Shown: positions 9,653 to 18,856 of the stretch, in pieces
Layout: each line of letters starts with the position of its first letter
Numbering within the stretch: the stretch's first letter is position 1
Assembly (NCBI GenBank): GCA_030849075.1
Contig: JASAOO010003377.1
Location: forward strand, 1-49,865
Length of the DNA stretch: 49,865 bases
Direction of reading: 5' to 3'
From: Zelonia costaricensis
Lineage: Eukaryota > Euglenozoa > Kinetoplastea > Trypanosomatida > Trypanosomatidae
The notes under the pieces: generated by a model
What the model was told of the DNA's origin: nothing
The model's input: only the letters and a program-made list of their open reading frames with translations
Databases searched by the model: none
Program-made: the position numbers and the translations under genes

Positions 9653-9795
9653 CTGTGCGGTTGTGCCACAGAAGGTGTGTGTGTGTGTGTGTGGGTGGGT
9701 GGGTGGGTGTTCGCGCAGAGCCGGTTGCGGGACAGCGGAGGGACCAGGGCAGAGGAGAAGCCAATACGAAGAAGAAGGAGAGAGGGGGGGGGCAG
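9653..9795 (-). promoter_or_regulatory. Candidate trans-splice acceptor for TDP1
   Basis: A strong C/T tract on the minus strand (about 9767-9795, with a C9 run then CTCTCTCC and TTCTTCTTC) is followed by more pyrimidine-rich sequence and a CA repeat. The first good AG (GCACAG) is at 9654-9653, 34 nt before the ATG. The long distance from tract to AG makes the exact site uncertain. Confidence 0.35.
9675..9708. repeat. GT then GGGT microsatellite
   Basis: About nine GT units run into four GGGT units on the plus strand, 55-90 bp upstream of the TDP1 start. The sense strand reads (CCCA)n(CA)n, between the candidate pyrimidine tract and the acceptor AG. Confidence 0.9.
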
Positions 9796-10074
9796 GAAGT
9801 GGCCAAAGCACGTGCGCAACAGGCGTACATTCACACGCGGTTGGGTCCTGTGCTTATTCTCACCTCTTGTGGCTCAGCTGTTGTGCTACATGGAGCGTTT
9901 GCACGTGTGCGTGTTTCGCGGTGTGTGTGTGCGTGTGCCACGCCATGGCTGGCGTGGGCGGCAGACAGCAAAACGGCCAAGACACCGCCGCGCCCGCTCC
10001 CCGCCTTCACTCTCTCCGGCTCTCTCGTCTTCCGTCTCGTGCGCTAGGGCGGCAGCGCGGGATTCAGCCTCGGC

Positions 10075-13000
10075 TTACGGGGTCACTGGTGTCGGTGGCG
10101 GGGCAAGCCGCTGCAGCTGCACCTGTGCGGCTACGAAGCTGTTCGCGTGCACGACGGACTCGGGGTGGCCGCTGGCGGTGACGCGGCCACCCTCCACGAC
10201 GATCATGTGCGTCGCGGCCTTCAGGGACGACATGCGGTGCGAAACGATCCACATGAGCAGCTGTGGCAGCCCCACCGCACCGCCGCGCTGCAGCCGCGTC
10301 AGCGCCGCCATCAGCTCCGCCTCGCTGGCGGCATCCAGCTTGCTCGTCGGCTCGTCTAGCACGAGCGCCCCCACCGCCACGGGTGACGCGGCGGCATCAG
10401 GATCGCCTGGGGTGTCATCGCCTGCCGACACAACACGATGCACCGACTCCACTCGCGCACGAGCCACGAGCCCCGCCACGACGCGTGCAAGGGAAAGTCG
10501 CTGCCCTTCGCCGCCGCTGAGCGGCCCCACGGCGTCCTGCATGCCACGGCCCCTGGCCTGCATGAAGGACTGACAGCCGCACGCCTGCAGCGCTACGACA
10601 ATATCGTGGGCCGTGACGTGCGCCGCGGTGCCACGTACGTTTGCCGCGAAGGTCTGTCGCGGCTGCACCTGCGGGGACTGCGACAGCCAACCAAACCAGC
10701 GCCGCACGTACGCGGCGTCGAAGCAGGCGAGTGGCACGCCGTCCAGCGCGATGAAACCTGGTCGCACACGGAGCGTGTAAAGACGCGAGTGCGCGTCGCA
10801 CGCCGCGCTGTCCACGTGGAGCTGCGTCCGTGGTGGCGGTGGTGGCAGCGCGCTCTCCAGCAGCGCCAGCCGCACCACCTCAGTGAGAATAGACTCGACG
10901 TCCGCCGCACTGCCAACCTCGTTGAGGTCCACCGGCGACTGCAGCACCCCGTGCGGCGCCGACTCACACTCAGCAGCCGCGCACTCGACGACCGAGACGG
11001 GGTCACTCAGGCGACGCAGCAGCACGTTTAGCGAGCTCTTGCCTGCCCCACTCGGCCCCACGACGGCCGTCATGCCCGCAGCCGGGCACGTGAAGGAGAC
11101 GTCTGCCAGCGTGGGTCGCACCGCACCCGGCTCCGCGCCGGCCGCGTTGTCTGCGAAGAGCTGCGGGTACACGAAGGTGACGTGGTGCCAGCGGATGCCC
11201 TCCCCGCACAGCCGCAAGCCACACACAATGCGGTCGGTGCGCGCGTCTCGGCAGAGCTCTGGTCGAGCGCGCTGGAGGGCTTGACACCACTGCCGGCGAC
11301 GGCGCTGCAGCAGCGACATGGCGTCGACCGCTGCGCCCTGCGCAGCCTCGCCACGGTTGTCGAAGACGTGCGATGCACCGCCGGCTGCGTCGTCTGCCAC
11401 CGTGGCAGGGAGGTACTCGCATAGCTGCTGCAGGGGCACGACCGCGTCCTCGAGAGCGCGCAAGGCCACACCGGAGCGCAGCAGATCGCGATGACCTTGG
11501 ATGGTGTGTGTCCGCTGCAGCACCACGGAGAGCGGGAGCGGCCGCACGACCAGCACGCCGCGTTCGATGCTGGAGCAAAGCAGCAGAACCGAGGCGCACG
11601 CCGTGGCGAGCTGCGCGACCTCCAGCAGCGCCGATGTCAGTGGGTTGAAGGCGCTGTCGAAGAGCGTCTGCGTCCACCACTGCTCGGCCATCTGCCGCGA
11701 CTCCTGCTGCATGCTCGCCGCCGTGCGGTATGCAAACACCATCTCCAGCCCAAGCTGCCGCAGCACAACGCGGTAGGGGAGCGAGAAAAGTTCAAAGTAG
11801 TCGACGTGCTCCGGCAGGAAGGCGAGGGCGGTGGGCTGATGAAGGACGGCCGTCTCCTCGGGGTCGAGCAGCGGGTGGAGAAGGGTGTGCTGACTGCCGC
11901 ACGCGGCTCCAGTCTCAGCGGCATCACGTTGCCCGCCGCAAGCCTGCACGAGGCTGTGCACGCTGTAGTGCAGGACACAGCGCGCGTCCGCCTGCGTGGC
12001 CGCGACGGCATCCGCTGCGTTTCCTACGCCGTGGCTCGCAGGCCACGTGGTGCAGTAGCGGTGTCGCCCCACGGCTGTGTAGAGGCGCTTGATGCGGACA
12101 ACATGCGCATCGACGCACTGGCCGGTGCGTTTCGCGGCGCCCAGTACGTGCTCGAAGGTCCAGACATGTGCGCACACGAGTAGAGCAAGATGCGGGTGCC
12201 GCAGCTGTGGCGTGCGAAAACGCGCGTCTTCGCGGCTGTGGTCCTCGGCGAGCAGGTCGAGCAGCAGGCGGAGGCCAACCGGGCTGCGCGTCGGCAGGGC
12301 CCCGTCACGGCGCTGAAGAAGCCGCGCAACGTCAGGCGCCGTCGAGTAACCCACGGCGACGGCAAAGTACGTCAACAGCACGGGCACATCCACCCACGCC
12401 GACGCCGCAGCACCGAGCAGTGCGCGCCAGTCCCGCGTGACAGCGGTGCGGGTCACGAGAGCACCCCACCGCAGCGCGTGCTTCACCACCGCGTCGTGCA
12501 GCGCCACCACCCGCTCGCCCCCGCGGCGCCCCACAGCGAGCACGTCGTCGGCCGATACCGCCAACCCCCTCGCCCCCGTGTCACGCCCGGTGACGCGCTC
12601 CACTGCCGCTGCCGTGGCACGAGGCGACTCCGGCGCCTCGCCCGGTGCGGCGCGTATCCAGCGCTGGTAAAACGCGTCGTCGACCCGGAGCAGCGCGCGC
12701 TGCAGGCGCTCCACGAGGGCATCTGCCAGCAGCGTCCCCAGCTGATGGCCGCTCACGCCGGCGAAACGAGTCAAGGCAACGTCCGCCACACCAGCCACCA
12801 CTGCCCAGCCGAGGTCCGCCGCCATGGACCGGAGCAGCGCGTCCACGGCTGCGTTGCCGTCGCAGCCGTGTGGAGCAGCAGACAACGGCGCAGACGACAG
12901 AGGTACGCTGCCCTCGGCCGAGGAGCGGGTCACGGGGCTCGCCCGCTCCGCGTAGCCCGCCACGGCCAGTTCCGTGACATAACGCACAGAGAGACGAGGG

Positions 13001-14304
13001 CCGCAGACCTGCAGGACGATCGTGGTGGCCTGCGACGCCGCACGTAGGAGCAGGGCCCGTCGCACGTGGCGGTGCGCGGCCGCATCAGCGTCCTCGACCA
13101 TCGAGCCCCGCCTACGCCAGCGCGATGCGACAGCGCAACCCCACAGCAGCGCGAGTGGGCCGCCTGGACGGCGCTCGTCGAGGCCTGCGGCAGCGCTGAG
13201 CTGCGCGGTGGAGAAGTGAAGTGCGGCGCGCCGCTGATGCTCGACCGTCGCACGCAGGAGAGGCGCTGTGTACTGCAAGAACCAGAACTGCACCTTTACG
13301 GTTGCCTGTGCAACTCGCGTTGCCTCGGTGCGGGGTGACACGGCGGACGCACGAGCGGGGTCGCGCGAGCGTCGGCGCAGTGCTCTCCTACATTGCCGCT
13401 CCCACCGCGGCACCAAGGTGCCGACCAGGCGGTCGCTGAGCCACGACTCGCGAGCGAGGTAGGGCAGAACCGACTCCACCGGGAAGTAGCTGAGCGGCAG
13501 ACACAGGAACCGCCGCCGGCCCGCCAGCGGTGCCAGCCACGTCGGCCGCCGGTGCAGTCGCCATGCACCCACCCACGCGTCGTCCCTCCCTCCCCGCACC
13601 GCGTTCCCCGCAGCGTGCGGGAACAGGGAGCGTGCGCAGAGCCACCGATAGAGAAGCGCCTCTTCCATGAGCGACACGCGGCGCAGCAGCATGTACTGCA
13701 GCAGCGCCACGTAGCGCTCCAGCCACCGGCGGTCGTCGGGCAGCCGCAGCACGCTGTCCGCCACGTAGGCGAGCTCGACCATGTCGGCCAGTGCCACGTC
13801 CGCCGAGAAGGCGATGGAGGGCACAATGCCGGCGTACACTGACGGTGGCAGCGAGGACGACGGCGGGCACGGCGGCGGTGGCGGTGAGGCAGACCAGCCG
13901 GAGGTGATGGAGGCCGCAGCGCGCACGCCAACATGCCGAGCGACCTGCCGCGTGGTGGCGTCACAGCAAGCCGCGTCGCAGCGCTCCACCTCGGCAACAC
14001 ACGCGGCCTCCCACTGGCGCACGGCGGCGCGAATGCGTTCCAGGACGAGAACGCGGCGGCGCAGGTACACGCCGTCGCCAAAGCACAGCGAGCGGCTCAG
14101 TCGCAGGCCCGTCAGCGCGGCGACAAACAGGATGAGGCCGGTGCTGAGAGAGACGTCGTGCACGGGCGGCAGAGACAGCAGCGCGCGTACAAGGCCATCA
14201 ACGCCGTGCCCCGCCGCCCGCGCCGCACGCCGTAGGAGAGCAACCACGTGCTGTGCCGTAGCCCATAGAGAGGGTGATGGAGCCGGTGTCGCTTCCGGTT
14301 CCAT
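10075..14304 (-). CDS. ABC transporter, single C-terminal nucleotide-binding domain
   Basis: 1409 residues. The C-terminal third is a complete ABC ATPase domain: Walker A GPSGAGKSS at 1083-1091, Q-loop SQSPQ near 1208, signature LSGGEGQRLSLAR near 1262, Walker B ALVLDEPTS near 1312-1320 with its catalytic Glu, and H-loop VSHR near 1356. Walker A to Q-loop is about 120 residues, against roughly 40 in usual exporters, and signature to Walker B is about 54 against roughly 20, so both gaps carry low-complexity insertions. The N-terminal part has scattered hydrophobic segments (clear at 51-70; weaker near 430, 505, 640 and 905), consistent with one membrane domain, so it is a half-type transporter that would have to dimerise. 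Length and divergence prevent a firm subfamily. An ABCD/glycosomal type is possible but unproven, and the substrate is unknown. The ATG start follows a pyrimidine tract and AG. Confidence 0.92.
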   Translation of the reverse strand: MEPEATPAPSPSLWATAQHVVALLRRAARAAGHGVDGLVRALLSLPPVHDVSLSTGLILFVAALTGLRLSRSLCFGDGVYLRRRVLVLERIRAAVRQWEAACVAEVERCDAACCDATTRQVARHVGVRAAASITSGWSASPPPPPCPPSSSLPPSVYAGIVPSIAFSADVALADMVELAYVADSVLRLPDDRRWLERYVALLQYMLLRRVSLMEEALLYRWLCARSLFPHAAGNAVRGGRDDAWVGAWRLHRRPTWLAPLAGRRRFLCLPLSYFPVESVLPYLARESWLSDRLVGTLVPRWERQCRRALRRRSRDPARASAVSPRTEATRVAQATVKVQFWFLQYTAPLLRATVEHQRRAALHFSTAQLSAAAGLDERRPGGPLALLWGCAVASRWRRRGSMVEDADAAAHRHVRRALLLRAASQATTIVLQVCGPRLSVRYVTELAVAGYAERASPVTRSSAEGSVPLSSAPLSAAPHGCDGNAAVDALLRSMAADLGWAVVAGVADVALTRFAGVSGHQLGTLLADALVERLQRALLRVDDAFYQRWIRAAPGEAPESPRATAAAVERVTGRDTGARGLAVSADDVLAVGRRGGERVVALHDAVVKHALRWGALVTRTAVTRDWRALLGAAASAWVDVPVLLTYFAVAVGYSTAPDVARLLQRRDGALPTRSPVGLRLLLDLLAEDHSREDARFRTPQLRHPHLALLVCAHVWTFEHVLGAAKRTGQCVDAHVVRIKRLYTAVGRHRYCTTWPASHGVGNAADAVAATQADARCVLHYSVHSLVQACGGQRDAAETGAACGSQHTLLHPLLDPEETAVLHQPTALAFLPEHVDYFELFSLPYRVVLRQLGLEMVFAYRTAASMQQESRQMAEQWWTQTLFDSAFNPLTSALLEVAQLATACASVLLLCSSIERGVLVVRPLPLSVVLQRTHTIQGHRDLLRSGVALRALEDAVVPLQQLCEYLPATVADDAAGGASHVFDNRGEAAQGAAVDAMSLLQRRRRQWCQALQRARPELCRDARTDRIVCGLRLCGEGIRWHHVTFVYPQLFADNAAGAEPGAVRPTLADVSFTCPAAGMTAVVGPSGAGKSSLNVLLRRLSDPVSVVECAAAECESAPHGVLQSPVDLNEVGSAADVESILTEVVRLALLESALPPPPPRTQLHVDSAACDAHSRLYTLRVRPGFIALDGVPLACFDAAYVRRWFGWLSQSPQVQPRQTFAANVRGTAAHVTAHDIVVALQACGCQSFMQARGRGMQDAVGPLSGGEGQRLSLARVVAGLVARARVESVHRVVSAGDDTPGDPDAAASPVAVGALVLDEPTSKLDAASEAELMAALTRLQRGGAVGLPQLLMWIVSHRMSSLKAATHMIVVEGGRVTASGHPESVVHANSFVAAQVQLQRLAPPPTPVTP

Positions 14305-15263
14305 ACGCCGTTTGCCCAGCCAGAGAGGCCGGGAGGGAGAGAATGAAGGCGCTGGTATGATGGGAGTGTGTGTTCAAGATGCGCGGGCCAACGTGCAGTG
14401 AGAGGAGACGTGGCGGGAAAGAGAAAACCGCAGACAACCAGGGAAGACGGGAGGAGGTGCGAACACATCGAGGACTCGCTTGGCATTGCGCGGCGAGGCG
14501 GTTGGGTGAGCAAGACGAAGCGCTGAGGTGCGCCGGTGTCCGCCGGCGCGCGCAAGAAAGCGGGAAGCCGGTAGCGCAAGGACTGCAGGGAGACGCTGCC
14601 ATCTAAGAACTTCATCCGCGGGGTGCAGCGTTCACGACAAAGTGAAGCACCCCTGAGTGGCTACGGGGAGGTTGACGGGGTAGGAGGCGGGTGCCGTCGC
14701 CGCGGCACGGTAACCTTCGTGGCCGCTATGCCGCGGCTTCTCTGTCGCTTTCCCCGTCTCACCGAGCCACCCACACGCCACAGCTCACCACGCCTTCCTT
14801 CGAAACTTCCCTTCGTTTGTATTTTGCTTTGTTTGTGTGTTGGCGTAACGACTCTCCGCCAGGAAAGGCGGGGCGGAGGGGGGGGGAGGGGGGAGGGGGA
14901 ACAAACAAAGGGGCGAGAAGAACGTGGGAGAAGCAATAGGCAGCTGCGAGCTGCACGACAACGGGGGTGGGGGGAGGGGAGGTAGGAACAGGAGTGAGAA
15001 GCCAAGCTTGAAAACGCAGAGATTCCTGTGCGGGCAGACACAGACGCCCGCGGTGAGGACATCGGAGTGATGGAGACACAAACACAAAGGCTGCAGTCAA
15101 ACACTTGACTCTACGTGCACCAACGACAAACGAGGAGTCAAGCTGGAACTGCGAGAATGACGGGCACAAATCCACAAACATACACGTACTCACACACAAC
15201 CACGCTGTTTGCCGACCTCACACGCGACGGCAATCACAATCACAGAGGGAAAAAGGAAACAGG
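14305..15263. other. Spacer between the 1069-aa gene and the ABC transporter
   Basis: 959 bp. The plus strand has a G-rich block at 14866-14900 and A/CA-rich sequence near 15100-15250, so the sense transcript is C/T-rich. Short open frames here are compositional. No extra gene or RNA was recognised. Confidence 0.6.
14352..14429 (-). promoter_or_regulatory. Candidate trans-splice acceptor for the ABC transporter
   Basis: On the minus strand a tract GGTTTTCTCTTTCCCGCC (about 14411-14429) and further pyrimidine-rich sequence precede ATACCAG, with the AG at 14353-14352, 48 nt before the ATG. It is a plausible acceptor by order and spacing only. Confidence 0.4.
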
Positions 15264-18200
15264 TTATGACTTCCGAGACAAAGAGCTGGCCAAGAGGTTG
15301 GGCAGTACCTGCAGGGGCGAGCGTGTAGCCGGCGGCGTACCGTGTGCCTCCGGCTCGATCTTCGGTAGCGACGCGCGGCTGTGGCTGGACTCGCTGAGCC
15401 GCCGCTCACGCGGGGCCGACGCGCAGGAGGGCGAGCGGGGCTGCACACTCATCGACGAGACGGAGTCCTGCACGCCAACGGGCCGCGGCAGAAAAGGCGG
15501 CAGCAGCACCGGCACCTCGTCCACGCAAACGGATGGGGTGCGCGTCCCGACGTCCACGGGCGCCAGCGGCCGCATCGCCGCCTCCCCTGGCAGTCGCGGC
15601 AGGTCTGCCTTCACCGGCGTGGACGGTACCTCTGGCGTGGGCTGCAGCACGCGCATTTTCGCCCGCTTCTCGGCCCCTTCCCGGCGCTCCTTCAGCCGCG
15701 GTGACAGCGCCTCCTCCGCCCAACCGCTGACGACAAGCGCGCTGATCGGCGACTGCGGCGCCTGTAGAGCAGGCGCCGCTCTCTCCGGCACGACCTGCAT
15801 CGAGCGCAGTGACGCCGGCACGCAGAAGAGCGAGCCCGGGCTGGGGGCTTGGGGGGTGGTGCGCGGGGCGGAGATGCGGTGCATCGGGGCGTCGAGGCCC
15901 TCGAACGAGCGCCATGGCGACGGCGACTGCCCCTGCACCCGCGGGCTACTGAGGCTTTGCAGGCTTGACACAGGCGGACGAGTGTGCTTTCGGCCTTTGC
16001 CGGGCTCCGGGCCGCCCTCACCGGCCAGCTGCACCTCCGTGGACGTGAGCACCGTCGACGCACTCGAGCCGGCGTGCGACACGCGTGTGCCCTGCACCGA
16101 CGACGAGTCGCTCGCGCGCGCGACGACGATGGGGTCGTCAGCGCCGGTGACGAGCGCGACGGCGGCCTTGCGGTGCTTCTTCGTGTTGGTCTTGTGCGGC
16201 GTGCCCGCTGCGTTGCGACGCTTGCGCGGCTCAGCGGCGGCGGCTGTCGGCGACGGCGTAGCTGAGCACGGCGTCTGCGCGGCGGGGGGTTGGGGCAGTG
16301 GCACGGAGGCCCTCAACGTAGACTGTCGCAGAAACGGCGGAGCACACTGCCCGGGCTGCGCGGCACGCGCTGGGGTGAGTGGCGTCGCCAGCCGCTGCTC
16401 CGACGCTTCGCCCTCCTGCTCCTGCTCTTCCTCCCCCGCTCGCCGCGGCGTGTAGGACGCGGATGGGCTGGCCGGTGTGCGCAGCGGCGTCGTGAGCCGC
16501 ATCGCTCGGGAAGCGGCTATGTCGTCGCTGGAGCCGACCAGCAGATCCGACGCCGTCCCGCTCGTGACGGACCACAGCGCGGGTTGTGCGACTCCGGCTC
16601 GTAGCGCGAGCCGCAGCGATGTGGGCGGAGGCGGCGACTGCCAGTTGACGTGATCGCACGACTCCTCCGGTGCCTTGCCGCCGCTGGCGCTGACGCCGCT
16701 CTTCTGCGATGGCTGGGTGTCCTGCAGGTGCAACGGGGACAGGGCGCGGTGCGTCAGCGCGCCTGCCGGCTGCGGTGTGCCGTGGTGGGGTAGCGGCGCC
16801 GCACCCGGCTCGGCCCGGTGGTGTTCGACGCCCTCTATGTTAAACCGCACCTTCTTCGTCTTCTTCAGACCCTTTTGCGCGGCCGCGGCGCCGTCCACGA
16901 CGTCGTCCTTGCGTGCCGACCGCAGCGCCGCGTCGTGCGTGGCTAGCGCGTCCTGTGCCACGGTGGGCACCGGCGCCGGGGAAGGACCCGCAGAGGACTC
17001 GGCACGGACTGGCGCAACGAGGAAGGAGGGATTCTCAGCAGCGGTCTGCTCGCCACCACCGCCGCGGCGGTGCTGCTTCAGCACCTTCGAGTAGAAGCTC
17101 TTCAGCTGCTCCGCCTGGAGCGCGCGCATCTCCGGGTCCTCGGCGGCTTCCTCCTCCTCCACCGCGGTGTTGCCGAGCACCTTGGCACGCAGCCCAGTGA
17201 TCGGGGCTCGCACGAGGTCGAAGCCGTCCGATTGCGACAGAGACGACATGGCCGCGACCGCCGCGGCATCGCCTGGGGGCGCCGCAACATCGCCGCTGCG
17301 CGGCTGCGTCACTTGCTGTGGTCCGTTGTGGCGCAGCGCGGCGTGGCTGCGCGTGTGCATTGCCACGACGATCTGGTCGGAGGAAAGGAGGTGCGGTCCG
17401 CTGTAGTTCAGCAGCGCCGGGGCGGCAGTGTCAGCCGAGATGAGCTGCGACGGGCGGGGGCTACTGAAAGAGTCGTAGCGGTTGACCCCGTTGCTGGTCG
17501 AGGTGGTGTGGTGGGTGTGATGTCGCTGCTTGGACCTGAGGAAGAACTGCGAGTTCATGGAGGACTCCATCAGCTGCGGCTGCGAGGAGCCGTTCAGGGC
17601 GGCGCCCGCTCCATCGGCGGAGAAGCTGTCCACCGTGCTGTTGCGCACCATGTCTTCCTGCGTCGCCATGGCGCCTGCCCCACTCGCCGCCTCGCCGTTG
17701 AACTCACCGCCGGCGCTGCTCGTGCGCGGAGGCAGTCGCCGCACCTCCTCGAGGCGCGAGCTGTGGGAGAGCAGCGCGTAGCGCCCCACACCGGCCTGCT
17801 CGCGCGACCCGGCGCTAGTGGTGCCCGAGCGGCCCGGTATTCCCTGTGTCGGCGGCCGCAGCGCCAATACGGCAGGCGGCAGCGGCGACTCGCGACTGGC
17901 ACCCGCCTCGGCGCGGTGCAGCTCGTTCGGGCGGTACAGCTCAAACACCAGCCCGTCCCCGTCCCCGTCCTCGGCGAGGGAGCTGCGGTGCTGGCTCGTC
18001 GTGTTGGCGGCCTCCTCTGGCCCGGTGGCGCACATCGGCATGCTGCCCGCCTTCACTGGGGAGACGCCGCTGCTGCCACTCCCGCTGGCGTGCTCGCTGC
18101 CCGCCCGGCTACCTCGTACCGAGCGCGGCGGCGCGCGGTCAGACGAGCGCAGCACGACGCCGCTGTCGGCGCTGTCGGAGGTGCTCACGGTGAGATACTG

Positions 18201-18473
18201 GCGCGGGTGGCCGCGAGTAGGTCGCGCGCAGTCGCGGGTTTTCTTTGCGCAGGGCGAGGCTGCAGCGGGCGCGGGGGCGAGCGGCAGTGAGCCAGCAGAA
18301 GACTTGGCCTCACTCGTCTCGTTGCGTGGCATCAGGTGGCACGCCTCCCCGGTCGGCAGCGCGGGGACGTGGAAATGCACCTCCTCCTCTTCACTCGCCG
18401 TCACCTCCTCTACGCGGGCCGCTTTCTTCGAGCGGCGGTGTCGCGATCCGTGTGGGGGCTGAATCGCTGACAT
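15264..18473 (-). CDS. Hypothetical disordered protein with a KVRF (PP1-docking-like) motif
   Basis: 1069 residues from the ATG at 18473; the open frame extends four codons further only through a TTG, which I reject. The protein is rich in Ser, Ala, Pro, Arg and Glu throughout, with no recognisable enzyme domain, signal peptide or membrane segment, and is probably mostly disordered. Visible landmarks are a basic N-terminus (RHRRSKK), an acidic EEEE patch near residue 30, K541-V-R-F544 preceded by KKTK (fits the RVxF consensus for protein phosphatase 1 binding), and a bipartite basic stretch RKRRN...TKKHRK near 747-766 that looks like a nuclear localisation signal. G/C-ended codons and an uninterrupted frame over 3.2 kb support a real gene. 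A nuclear, PP1-associated role is inference from short motifs only. Confidence 0.85.
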   Translation of the reverse strand: MSAIQPPHGSRHRRSKKAARVEEVTASEEEEVHFHVPALPTGEACHLMPRNETSEAKSSAGSLPLAPAPAAASPCAKKTRDCARPTRGHPRQYLTVSTSDSADSGVVLRSSDRAPPRSVRGSRAGSEHASGSGSSGVSPVKAGSMPMCATGPEEAANTTSQHRSSLAEDGDGDGLVFELYRPNELHRAEAGASRESPLPPAVLALRPPTQGIPGRSGTTSAGSREQAGVGRYALLSHSSRLEEVRRLPPRTSSAGGEFNGEAASGAGAMATQEDMVRNSTVDSFSADGAGAALNGSSQPQLMESSMNSQFFLRSKQRHHTHHTTSTSNGVNRYDSFSSPRPSQLISADTAAPALLNYSGPHLLSSDQIVVAMHTRSHAALRHNGPQQVTQPRSGDVAAPPGDAAAVAAMSSLSQSDGFDLVRAPITGLRAKVLGNTAVEEEEAAEDPEMRALQAEQLKSFYSKVLKQHRRGGGGEQTAAENPSFLVAPVRAESSAGPSPAPVPTVAQDALATHDAALRSARKDDVVDGAAAAQKGLKKTKKVRFNIEGVEHHRAEPGAAPLPHHGTPQPAGALTHRALSPLHLQDTQPSQKSGVSASGGKAPEESCDHVNWQSPPPPTSLRLALRAGVAQPALWSVTSGTASDLLVGSSDDIAASRAMRLTTPLRTPASPSASYTPRRAGEEEQEQEGEASEQRLATPLTPARAAQPGQCAPPFLRQSTLRASVPLPQPPAAQTPCSATPSPTAAAAEPRKRRNAAGTPHKTNTKKHRKAAVALVTGADDPIVVARASDSSSVQGTRVSHAGSSASTVLTSTEVQLAGEGGPEPGKGRKHTRPPVSSLQSLSSPRVQGQSPSPWRSFEGLDAPMHRISAPRTTPQAPSPGSLFCVPASLRSMQVVPERAAPALQAPQSPISALVVSGWAEEALSPRLKERREGAEKRAKMRVLQPTPEVPSTPVKADLPRLPGEAAMRPLAPVDVGTRTPSVCVDEVPVLLPPFLPRPVGVQDSVSSMSVQPRSPSCASAPRERRLSESSHSRASLPKIEPEAHGTPPATRSPLQVLPNLLASSLSRKS

Positions 18474-18814
18474 GTGAAGCACCAACTAAACGGCGACACG
18501 AGCACAAGATAAAACAAGAGCGCGCAAACGCAAGTGGTCCTTTGCCTTTTAAAGGAAGGGTGGGTCGCGACAGTAGGGAGTCGCAGGAAGCGCCGCGCGC
18601 CGTCCGGCGGAGCAGCTCAGAAAAGACAAACAAGAAGCGAGAAGGCAAGCGCGAAGCGCCGGGGGGGGGGGCGGTGGCACCTCCGCTGAGGACACGGACT
18701 ACACACGCTCCTGCAGTGCAGCACACCCGCCTCGTAGAGCAAGGCCACGGCTGTGTCTCGACGGAGCCGACAACACACAGACACACACACACACAAAAGG
18801 AGACCCGCACGCGA

Positions 18815-18856
18815 CTGCGGCGCCAAGTAAGCGGCGGAACGCAAAAAAAAAAAAAA
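18815..18856 (-). promoter_or_regulatory. Candidate trans-splice acceptor for the 1069-aa gene
   Basis: The minus strand has a run of fourteen T (18856-18843), then about 25 nt and CGCAG, with the AG at 18816-18815, some 340 nt before the ATG at 18473. Tract quality is high; that this AG is the one used is an inference. Confidence 0.45.

Larger units (their letters stand above)
9620..10074. other. Short spacer between ABC transporter and TDP1
   Basis: 455 bp, the tightest spacer in the window. It must contain the whole 3'UTR of the transporter and the acceptor of TDP1. It holds a GT/GGGT microsatellite (9675-9708) and pyrimidine-rich sense-strand sequence; no further gene is seen. Confidence 0.65.

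Noticed and set aside
18474..18485. Four-codon upstream extension of the 1069-aa gene
   Set aside because: It would begin with TTG; the ATG at 18473 is the first proper start.
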